Shown here piece after piece: positions 7,701-12,896 of a stretch of DNA of 12,896 bases (positions are counted from its first letter, which is position 1; every line of letters starts with the position of its first letter). The stretch spans positions 1-12,896 of the forward strand of contig CAMWXM010000063.1 of NCBI GenBank assembly GCA_947178195.1, given 5' to 3'. Position numbers and translations under genes: made by a program. Below the pieces are notes generated by a model. The model made no database searches. It was given only the letters and a program-made list of their open reading frames with translations, and was not told where the DNA came from. The stretch comes from an uncultured Ruminococcus sp. (lineage in GTDB: Bacteria; Bacillota; Clostridia; Oscillospirales; Ruminococcaceae).

Positions 7701-8219
7701 GCCAAAAATCCTTTGATATTCTAAAGCGGCAGCCTTTGCCCCCTCATAATCACCATTTACAAGCTTTAAGGGAATTTCTCCTGCAAGGCATGCCGAAAGA
7801 CATATAATACCGTCATGATATTTTCTGAGCAATTCCTTGTCAATACGAGGCTTTGAGTAAAAACCTTCCGTAAACCCCAGAGATACAAGCTTTATCAGAT
7901 TGCCGTATCCTGTATTATTTTCGCAAAGCAGCACCAGATGATATGGTCGACCGTCGCTCCTTTCGGTTTTATCATATCTTGTCCGTGGAGCAACATACAC
8001 CTCACAACCGATAATTGGCTTGATGCCGCATTTTTTTGCTTCCCTATAGAAATCGACAGCGCCGTACATAACGCCGTGGTCTGTAACCGCAACGGCCTTC
8101 TGTCCCATTTCAGCAGTTTTTTTCACCAGTTCTTTAATACGGCATGCCCCGTCTAAAAGACTGTATTCGCTGTGAACATGCAGATGTACAAAGCTGTCAT
8201 CTGAAATTTTATTATTCAT
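4746..8219 (-). CDS. dnaE: DNA polymerase III subunit alpha, DnaE
   Basis: This is a replicative family-C DNA polymerase of 1157 residues. The N-terminal PHP domain has HLHVHSEYSLLDG (12-24; metal ligands His14 and His16), TDHG (46-49), GCEVYV (Glu73) and SNDAHY near 210-215, so its metal site looks intact. The polymerase core has GPGRGSGAGS (about 363-372), the catalytic pair in PDFDID (Asp404 and Asp406), HAAGVVIS (about 514-521), the third aspartate in KMDFLGL (Asp556), GRADLVRRAMAKKK and FNKSHAAAYA. Helix-hairpin-helix sequence near 880-900 is followed by a clamp-binding motif QMGLF at 919-923 and an OB fold at about 996-1065. The length and domain order are those of DnaE, not PolC. A TTG at 8222 could also start it, but I chose the first ATG. 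It overlaps the end of whiA by 8 nt. Confidence 0.96.
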   Translation of the reverse strand: MNNKISDDSFVHLHVHSEYSLLDGACRIKELVKKTAEMGQKAVAVTDHGVMYGAVDFYREAKKCGIKPIIGCEVYVAPRTRYDKTERSDGRPYHLVLLCENNTGYGNLIKLVSLGFTEGFYSKPRIDKELLRKYHDGIICLSACLAGEIPLKLVNGDYEGAKAAALEYQRIFGRDNFFIELQDHGIRDQKMILPQLCRIANEIGAGVVASNDAHYIEKNDADIQNLLMCIQMKKTIYDDNPLKFPTNEFYLKSADEMGEIFGEIPGALENTVKIAERCNVEFEFGVIRLPEFKIKGVDDNQDYFRRLCFEGLEKRYGSSAEESTKKRMEYELDVITSMGYVDYYLIVWDFVKYAKEHNVPVGPGRGSGAGSICAYCIGITDIDPMKYNLLFERFLNPERVSMPDFDIDFCIEGRQKVIDYVVRKYGTDRVSQIIAFDTLKARAAIKDTGRTLGLPVKFRNDISSLIPKELNITIYQALEKNPELKEMYSSNPSAKKLIDMSMKIEGMPRNDTIHAAGVVISGVPVTDLVPVKKSGDAVVTQYTMTALESLGLLKMDFLGLRNLTIIKHCSEKIKENEPDFDINKIPDDDMDTFEMMSQGKTTGVFQFESAGMRRVLSQLKPENLEDLIAVISLYRPGPSESIPKYIKNKHDSENIKYKHPLLQNILSVTYGCMVYQEQVMEICRTLAGYSYGRADLVRRAMAKKKHDVMEKERKSFVYGDNGTESGSSCPGAIKMGVSEKIANEIFDEMSGFASYAFNKSHAAAYAYLAYQTAYLKCHYIREYMAALMSSVLENTDKLIEYVDECRNNNIAVLRPDINKSFEEFTVEKDGIRYGLLAIKTLGSGVIREIIEERKKGKFINLQDFCMRMASGSISKTAMEYLIKSGAFDGLGANRRQAVLNYPAIMENAEEMYRSNIDGQMGLFSDNNVSNSIFEQLKPAEEYSYTDLLCFEKFATGMYISGHPIDPYRSQLRLMRVPETRTITENLKGRSYADKTELFMCGVMDDMSVRYTSDGRKMGFLSVQDTSGCAECTVFPDTFAKYEKKMEYGNILFISGKVSSKARYNDSFIAETIFDEEELKKIIEKKRLCIKVSSKDREIISHISETLKKYPGERQVCLYLTDMKKFLKPKNISGVLVNDQFYNELMTLLTQSEAGFID

Positions 8220-9123
8220 CAATTCTCATTTCCCCGGCAATTTTAGCGATTTTCTGAAATCTTCTGGCAGTTCCCGAACGTCCTATAGGCTTTTTAAGCT
8301 GTTCACCTATTTCCTGAAGGGTCATTTCAGGATTTTCAAGTCTTAGCTCTGCGACCTCACGCAGATCCTCCGAAAGCTCTTCAAATTTATTATTTTTAAT
8401 AATCAAATTAATATCATCTATCTGTCTCGCAGCAGCCGCAATGACCTTATCTATATTTGCAGAATCACAGTTTGCGATCCTGTTTGCCTTATTGCGCACA
8501 TCCTTATAAATTTTAACATTCATAAGCTCAATAGTACTTTGCTGTGCGCCGATAAAGGTCAGAACGTCCTCAATGTTTTCACTGTCCTTGATATATAACA
8601 CATTCATTCTCTTACGCTGTATTTTTCGTGCGTTTATGCCAATATTCCGCAGAATGTTATGCAGATCGCTGTAAAGCGTTTCTTCTGGAACGGTAAATTC
8701 AAGATGATATTCCTTATAGGGGTCGCTGACACTGCCGCATATAAAAAATATTCCTGCAAGAAAAACACTAAGGCTATTATTTACAATATGTCGAAGATTT
8801 ATTTCACGGCTTAAAGGGTCAATATTATATTTATCTAAAATAAGCTTTATATGGCTGCTGTTTTCAATGCTGAGCGAATAAATTTTTCCTCCGCTTTTCT
8901 TTTCTGATACATCGCAGTTTATCGTAATACTGTCCTTGAAAACACTTTTTATAAGCATTTTGAACATTTCAGCAAATTCTGTACTTTCAGTAGCAAAGGC
9001 AATGCGCTTTTCAGATAAATTCTTACAGTAAAGCAGTATTCCGTAAAGACACGCATAACGCTTATCCTTATCGGTTATCACCGAAACAAGCTCCTTTTTT
9101 ACTTCATTTGAAAATGACGCCAA
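8212..9123 (-). CDS. whiA: DNA-binding regulator WhiA
   Basis: WhiA binds DNA and affects sporulation in actinobacteria, and cell division and chromosome segregation in Firmicutes. The 303 residues fit the family. The N-terminus SFSNEVKKELVSV is characteristic and leads into a degenerate homing-endonuclease-like (LAGLIDADG) domain that lacks nuclease residues. The C-terminal helix-turn-helix covers about 225-300, with AELRLENPEMTLQEIG and a GRSGTARRFQKI stretch corresponding to the usual SGVNHRLRKI. The start is TTG at 9123. The AAGGAG before it ends about 12 nt upstream, and the only closer ATG is out of frame. It follows rapZ directly, although yvcK/glmR normally lies between them. Its last 8 nt overlap dnaE, suggesting coupled translation. 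Confidence 0.93.
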   Translation of the reverse strand: MASFSNEVKKELVSVITDKDKRYACLYGILLYCKNLSEKRIAFATESTEFAEMFKMLIKSVFKDSITINCDVSEKKSGGKIYSLSIENSSHIKLILDKYNIDPLSREINLRHIVNNSLSVFLAGIFFICGSVSDPYKEYHLEFTVPEETLYSDLHNILRNIGINARKIQRKRMNVLYIKDSENIEDVLTFIGAQQSTIELMNVKIYKDVRNKANRIANCDSANIDKVIAAAARQIDDINLIIKNNKFEELSEDLREVAELRLENPEMTLQEIGEQLKKPIGRSGTARRFQKIAKIAGEMRIDE

Positions 9124-9180
9124 TACCTGAACATCTCCTTTTTATAGACGCATATGACACACAATCTTTGTGCGGTATTG
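9121..9180 (-). promoter_or_regulatory. whiA leader with inverted repeats reaching the TTG start codon
   Basis: In the 68-nt gap after rapZ, CAAUACC (9180-9174) is a perfect complement of GGUAUUG (9127-9121), whose last three bases are the whiA start codon. Inside this pair a 7-bp hairpin with an AGA loop forms at 9174-9158 (one G-U), sharing one base with the outer helix. The AAGGAG at about 9139-9134 stays in the single-stranded part. Such a fold would hide the start codon rather than the ribosome binding site. The pairing is observed and the function is inferred. Confidence 0.35.
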
Positions 9181-9191
9181 TTTAAATTCAA

Positions 9192-10070
9192 TCACTTATA
9201 ATAATCGACGTCTTTTTTTATATCCCGATGATTTTTCTGAACACGGAAGCCCTGACTTGCCAGATGATCTGCCACAAGCTCGGTAAAGGTAATCGACCTA
9301 TGCTTTCCTCCCGTACAGCCAAAGGAAATAATCAGCTGACTTTTACCCTCCTGAACATAAAGAGGTATGAGAAAATCCAGCAGATCCTTGATCTTATCGA
9401 ATAAAATCCTTGACTGCTCAAAGCTCATCACATAATCTCTGACACTTGAATCGCAGCCTGTTTCCGACCGCAATTCCTTGACATAGAAAGGATTTGGCAG
9501 ACATCTCACGTCAAATACCAGATCGGATTCCGTAGAAACTCCATACTTATATCCGAAGGACATAATTTTAATAACCATAGAATCACTGCTTTTTTCAAGA
9601 AAGAGCGACTTTATCTCTTTTTTCAGCTGAGAAGCTGAAAGATAGGACGATTCGATATAATAGTCCGCTGCTTCCCTTAAAGAACTCAACTGTTCCCTTT
9701 CATAGGATATAGCCTTGTGCAGACAACTGCTGAATTTATCATCAAGAGGATGCTTTCTCCTTGTCTCCTTATATCGTTTTATAATCACCTCGTCGTTGGC
9801 TTCAAGATAAAGTATCTTTACATCAAGTCCGGCTTCATCTTTAAGTATCTGCCAGTTTTCAAATATATCGCTAAATAAATCTCCCGACCTGATGTCCACA
9901 GCCACGGCAACACGGTCAAGCCTTCCTTTTGAATGCATGCAGATATCTGCAAATTTAGTCAGCAGCTGAGGAGGAATATTATCTATACAATAAAAGCCGA
10001 TGTCCTCAAGAACGTTCATTGCACACGATTTTCCCGAGCCTGACATACCCGTTACTATAATAAACTGCAT
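9192..10070 (-). CDS. rapZ: RNase adapter / nucleotide-binding protein RapZ (YvcJ family)
   Basis: A 292-residue P-loop protein. In E. coli, RapZ senses glucosamine-6-phosphate and guides RNase E to a small RNA controlling GlmS. In Firmicutes the YvcJ homologue binds and hydrolyses nucleotides, with a less defined role. The Walker A motif GMSGSGKS is at 8-15, followed by the typical EDIGFYCIDNIPP (22-34), VAVDIRSG near 56-63 as the Walker B-like segment, and the highly conserved C-terminal FGCTGGKHRS near 250-259. A strong GGAGG (10086-10082) sits 11 nt before the ATG, overlapping the end of murB. The spacing is long, and an out-of-frame ATG at 10078 falls between them. The neighbours murB and whiA are standard for this gene, but the expected yvcK is missing. 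Confidence 0.94.
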   Translation of the reverse strand: MQFIIVTGMSGSGKSCAMNVLEDIGFYCIDNIPPQLLTKFADICMHSKGRLDRVAVAVDIRSGDLFSDIFENWQILKDEAGLDVKILYLEANDEVIIKRYKETRRKHPLDDKFSSCLHKAISYEREQLSSLREAADYYIESSYLSASQLKKEIKSLFLEKSSDSMVIKIMSFGYKYGVSTESDLVFDVRCLPNPFYVKELRSETGCDSSVRDYVMSFEQSRILFDKIKDLLDFLIPLYVQEGKSQLIISFGCTGGKHRSITFTELVADHLASQGFRVQKNHRDIKKDVDYYK

Positions 10071-10086
10071 AGCTTCATAATCCTCC

Positions 10087-10998
10087 TTATTTTAAAATTA
10101 TCGGTTCAAGCTCTAAGCTGTAGCCTGTTTTTTCCTTCACTATCTCTCTAACTCTGTCGGTAAGCTCAATGACCTCTTTAAAGGAAGCTCCGCCTTTGTT
10201 TATAACAAATCCGCTGTGCTTTTCGCTTACCTGCGCACCGCCCACAGACATGCCTTTAAGTCCGCATTCTTCTATAATAAGCGAAGCATAGCTGCCCTCC
10301 GGGCGCTTAAAGGTACTTCCTGCGCTTGGGTATTCCAACGGTTGCTTATCCCTTCTCTTTTGAAGAAGTTCATTCATTTTAGATTTTATTTCATCCGGTT
10401 TTCCCGGCTTCAGAGAAAAAATCATATCTGTTATGATCATATCCCTATTTTCGCTGAAAATACTATGACGGTATGAAAGCTTCATTTGTTCTTTTTCCAC
10501 AATCAGTATTTTTCCGTCCGGATACACATAACGTGCAGAAGCTATAACATCCTTTATCTCGCCGCCGTAAGCTCCGGCATTCATGTACAGTGCTCCGCCG
10601 ACAGTTCCCGGTATGCCGTAAGCAAATTCCAGTCCAGACAGAGAATTTTCCATTGCAAATATGCAAAGCTCACTTAAAGACGTTCCGGCTGTGCATGAAA
10701 TATCCGTATCGCTGATTTTTTTCATAGACGAAAATGAAGAGGCTATTTTTAATATAACTCCGTCAAAACCGTTATCATCGGCTAAAATATTACTTCCTCT
10801 CCCTATAACAAAAAATTTAATATTATTGCTTTTTAAAAATTCAAGCAAAGCCAGAAGAGTATTTTCCGAATTTATCTCAGCAAGCAACCGTGCATTTCCG
10901 CCTATTTTAAAAGTAGTGTGATTTTTAAGCGACTCATTTTTTCTGTACTCACAGCCGAACTGATCGCACAGCCTGCATAGCTTATCTATATATGGCAT
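10087..10998 (-). CDS. murB: UDP-N-acetylenolpyruvoylglucosamine reductase
   Basis: This FAD enzyme reduces UDP-GlcNAc-enolpyruvate to UDP-MurNAc with NADPH, the second committed step of peptidoglycan precursor synthesis in the cytoplasm. The 303 residues match type II MurB. Motifs are NHTTFKIGG (26-34), the FAD-binding GRGSNIL (66-72), GIPGTVGGALYMNAGAYGG (128-146), YRHS (176-179), PSAGSTFKRP with the proton-donor Ser228, and the C-terminal Glu-containing LELEPII. It lacks the extra loop and domain of E. coli-type enzymes, as expected in Firmicutes. An open frame continues to a TTG at 11040, but AAAGG lies about 10 nt before the ATG at 10998, and that start gives the standard N-terminus. It is followed 16 nt later by rapZ. 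Confidence 0.95.
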   Translation of the reverse strand: MPYIDKLCRLCDQFGCEYRKNESLKNHTTFKIGGNARLLAEINSENTLLALLEFLKSNNIKFFVIGRGSNILADDNGFDGVILKIASSFSSMKKISDTDISCTAGTSLSELCIFAMENSLSGLEFAYGIPGTVGGALYMNAGAYGGEIKDVIASARYVYPDGKILIVEKEQMKLSYRHSIFSENRDMIITDMIFSLKPGKPDEIKSKMNELLQKRRDKQPLEYPSAGSTFKRPEGSYASLIIEECGLKGMSVGGAQVSEKHSGFVINKGGASFKEVIELTDRVREIVKEKTGYSLELEPIILK

Positions 10999-11076
10999 AA
11001 TTTCCGAACCTTTCATTTTTTGATGATAAGAATTTGTCAATCAAGTCTGTTTGTGCATATTCCATAAAAATGCTTC

Positions 11077-11817
11077 TTATAAATTTATATTATGCTTTTT
11101 TGAAACATATTCTAAAACCTTTTCGGCATTTTTATTGAAAATCAGCTTTTCAGGAAAATCCACTGCTTCTATTATCTTCTGCGCATAATCGGTTCTTCCA
11201 ATAATACCCGCATAATGACAATCTGTATCAACAAGAATATTCGTTTCATATTTTTTACAGGCGTTCAGAAGCTCTATACAGTTTTCTTCGGGACTTCTCT
11301 TGAACTGCACCGAGCTTTCGTTAAGCTCTGCAAATACGCCGTATTCCCTGCATGCTTTTGCAATTTTCTCAAAGTCCACAGGATAACGCATAGTAGTACA
11401 GTGACCTATAACGTCAATCGAAGGATTATTTTTCATTGCGTTTATATAAGCCGCCGTATTTTCTTCCCTACTCCCTACCTTCATGACAGGAAGATGACAG
11501 GACGCAACCACCCATTGAATATCGTCAAGGTCGCTGCCCTTCATATCTATTTCGCCATCAAAATTCATTATATTGGCTTCAACTCCACGAAGCACGGTAA
11601 CTCCGTCTATCTGCTGAGGAATAACCGGCAAATTATTAAAATGCCATATATGCGGAGAATCGGGCATTGCCGGAGCATGGTCGGTAAGAGCAAATGCCTT
11701 TAATCCGGCTTCTTTTGCTGCAGCAGCCATCTCATTGACCGTGGAATATGCATGACTTGACGCCAACGAATGGCAATGCATATCGGCTTCAATAAAAAGC
11801 TTATCAGAATTGTTCAT
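11077..11817 (-). CDS. PHP-domain phosphatase, YcdX-like
   Basis: A 246-residue stand-alone PHP-superfamily metalloprotein, probably a phosphoesterase. It resembles E. coli YcdX over its whole length, including HIWHFNNLPVIP, VLRGVEANI and NFDGEIDM. A trinuclear metal site is visible: His14 and His16 in ADMHCHS, His22 in SSHAYS, the TDH histidine near 47, the Glu in GVEANI near 80, the histidine in ASCHLP, the histidine in VIGHCT and the DTDCH pair near 198-202. The substrate is unknown. The longer frame to 11883 is only a shadow of hprK. The ATG at 11817 overlaps the hprK stop by 14 nt and gives the YcdX-like N-terminus, although its ribosome binding site (GGAG, 13 nt away) is weak, so expression may depend on coupling to hprK. 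PHP genes at this place are common in clostridia. Confidence 0.9.
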   Translation of the reverse strand: MNNSDKLFIEADMHCHSLASSHAYSTVNEMAAAAKEAGLKAFALTDHAPAMPDSPHIWHFNNLPVIPQQIDGVTVLRGVEANIMNFDGEIDMKGSDLDDIQWVVASCHLPVMKVGSREENTAAYINAMKNNPSIDVIGHCTTMRYPVDFEKIAKACREYGVFAELNESSVQFKRSPEENCIELLNACKKYETNILVDTDCHYAGIIGRTDYAQKIIEAVDFPEKLIFNKNAEKVLEYVSKKHNINL

Positions 11818-12763
11818 AATTTTTAACCGTCTCCGTTCCTTCCATATCCAGTCCCAGCTTATCCAGAAGCTCCTGGGCAGCATTATATCCCATTTTCTTC
11901 TGTCTGTTATTCATAGCCGCAACCTCCATAATAACCGCCAGATTACGTCCCGGCTTTACAGGTATGGTAAGGGACGGTACTTTTACTCCAAGAATTGACG
12001 TATACTGGTTGTCGACCCCCATACGGTCATAGACCTTTTCGGGATTCCAAAGCTCCATCTCAACGATAAGGTCGATTTTTTCGGTAAGCTTTACTGCGCC
12101 CATACCAAAAAGACGTCTTGCATTGATAATACCAATGCCTCGAAGCTCAAGGAAATGGCGTATGTTATCGGGGGAACTGCCCACAAGACTTATGTTAGAA
12201 ACCTTGCGTATCTCAACAGCGTCGTCTGCAACAAGTCTGTGTCCTCTTTTTACAAGCTCAATAGCCGTTTCGCTTTTACCTACTCCGCTTTCACCAGTAA
12301 TAAATACTCCCTCGCCGTAAATTTCTATAAGTACTCCGTGACGGGTTATTCTCGGAGCAAGATTCAGATTCAGAAACGCAATAAGACCCGACATAAAGTT
12401 TGAGGTACTTTCCTTGCTTCTCAGAAGCGGTACTTCATATTGCTTTGCAAGCTCCAGCATTTCCGCAAAATACGGCAGCTCTCTTGTAATAATAAGCGCA
12501 GGAAGCTTCTGTGAAAAAAGTCTGTCAAGCCTTTCATTGCGCATCTTTTCATCAATAGTCGAAAGATATGCAAACTCCATTTTTCCTATTATCTGGGTAC
12601 GCTCATGATTAAAATATTCATAAAATCCCATAAGCTGCAAACCCGGACGGTTTACATCGGTATCCTCGATAAAAATTTCCTCCGGGTCTCTGGGAAGAAA
12701 AATAGATTCCAATTTAAATTCGTCAATAATTTTTTTAAGTGATACTTTAAATTTATCCGCCAT
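11804..12763 (-). CDS. hprK: HPr kinase/phosphorylase
   Basis: This enzyme phosphorylates HPr (and Crh where present) on Ser46 in response to glycolytic intermediates and removes the phosphate with Pi. It thereby controls CcpA-dependent catabolite repression and PTS uptake. The 319 residues match the family. The N-terminal domain covers about 1-130. The C-terminal kinase domain has the catalytic-region HGVLIEI (His142), Walker A GESGVGKS (157-164), RLVADDAVEI (176-185, two Asp) and the HprK signature ELRGIGIINARRLFG (206-220). An open frame extends to a TTG at 12775, but GGAGG lies within that extension, 5 nt before the ATG at 12763, so the ATG is the start. It is the first gene of the unit and has a strong promoter. 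HPr itself is not in the window. Confidence 0.96.
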   Translation of the reverse strand: MADKFKVSLKKIIDEFKLESIFLPRDPEEIFIEDTDVNRPGLQLMGFYEYFNHERTQIIGKMEFAYLSTIDEKMRNERLDRLFSQKLPALIITRELPYFAEMLELAKQYEVPLLRSKESTSNFMSGLIAFLNLNLAPRITRHGVLIEIYGEGVFITGESGVGKSETAIELVKRGHRLVADDAVEIRKVSNISLVGSSPDNIRHFLELRGIGIINARRLFGMGAVKLTEKIDLIVEMELWNPEKVYDRMGVDNQYTSILGVKVPSLTIPVKPGRNLAVIMEVAAMNNRQKKMGYNAAQELLDKLGLDMEGTETVKNYEQF

Positions 12764-12801
12764 AACGCCCTCCAATTTATTTTTAAAAAAATATCAATTT
12801 A

Positions 12802-12830
12802 ATTATACAATAATTTGAAAATTTTTTCAA
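12802..12830 (-). promoter_or_regulatory. Sigma-A-type promoter of the hprK unit
   Basis: TTGAAA (12830-12825), 17 nt, then a perfect TATAAT (12807-12802), about 38 nt upstream of the hprK ATG, in an A/T-rich setting with no competing signal. The -35 box is one arm of an inverted repeat, TTGAAAA-AA-TTTTCAA (12830-12815). It probably drives hprK through dnaE, as no other clear promoter is visible between these genes. Confidence 0.8.
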
Positions 12831-12896
12831 TACCTCAAACGATTTTTTTATTATTTTTTCAGAGTTTGTTTCTTATACCTGACGTCATTCACACAC
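12831..12896 (-). other. Window-edge sequence upstream of the hprK promoter
   Basis: These 66 bases hold no recognisable gene start. One minus-strand frame is open from the window edge for 14 codons and stops at 12853-12851. It could be the tail of an upstream gene, but it is too short to judge. The remaining A/T runs show no clear terminator hairpin. Confidence 0.25.

Noticed and set aside
10982..11065. A 27-codon minus-strand ORF overlapping the start of murB
   Set aside because: It has only a weak ribosome binding site and no recognisable family, and a frame of this length is expected by chance.
11818..11883. N-terminal extension of the PHP protein (22 residues)
   Set aside because: It is the hprK coding sequence read in another frame, and the family N-terminus starts at the ATG at 11817.
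1..12896. Mobile elements, CRISPR arrays, tRNA or rRNA genes, defence or biosynthetic clusters
   Set aside because: I looked for direct-repeat arrays, transposase motifs, cloverleaf-like sequences and cluster hallmark proteins and saw none. Every sizeable coding frame is a known housekeeping family.

Overview
The window reads as a chromosomal housekeeping segment from a low-GC, anaerobe-type Firmicute. Clostridia, and probably a Ruminococcaceae/Oscillospiraceae-like lineage, fits best. The clues are HPr kinase, WhiA, a SpoIIM-like protein, an ECF-type folate transporter under a THF riboswitch, AT-rich spacers, AGGAGG-type ribosome binding sites and sigma-A-like promoters. All ten recognisable genes lie on the minus strand, so transcription runs from high to low coordinates. 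I see no transposase, phage gene, CRISPR array, tRNA or rRNA, and no gene-free stretch over 300 bases.

Unit 1 (12.83 to 4.75 kb) begins at a well-formed promoter (TTGAAA, 17 nt, TATAAT). It runs hprK, a YcdX-like PHP phosphatase, murB, rapZ, whiA and dnaE, with short gaps or overlaps. This is the conserved clostridial hprK-murB-rapZ-whiA-dnaE neighbourhood that links carbon-catabolite signalling, cell-wall precursor synthesis, growth and division regulation, and replication. The yvcK/glmR gene that normally sits between rapZ and whiA is absent. A 68-nt spacer with inverted repeats around a TTG start of whiA takes its place.

Unit 2 (4.71 to 3.65 kb) is pfkA with its own TTGACA/TAAAAT promoter. 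An 8-bp inverted repeat overlaps the -35 box, and the short leader can fold into competing hairpins. No convincing terminator follows pfkA.

Unit 3 (3.60 to 0.01 kb) is the most informative part. A tetrahydrofolate riboswitch precedes folT, folC and proC, which overlap by four bases at each junction. A spoIIM-like gene follows after a 104-nt AT-rich gap. The expression platform can be read from the sequence: a 16-bp helix hides the folT ribosome binding site, and a competing 13-position helix shares bases with the 3' strand of aptamer helix P1. That gives a complete translational OFF-switch model. It also places a proline-biosynthesis gene under folate control.

Several starts were moved from the longest open frame to an internal ATG with a better ribosome binding site (spoIIM, folT, pfkA, murB, the PHP gene, hprK) or to the first ATG (dnaE). 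I found no wholly new system. The points worth a second look are regulatory RNA structures and gene-order departures around familiar genes.
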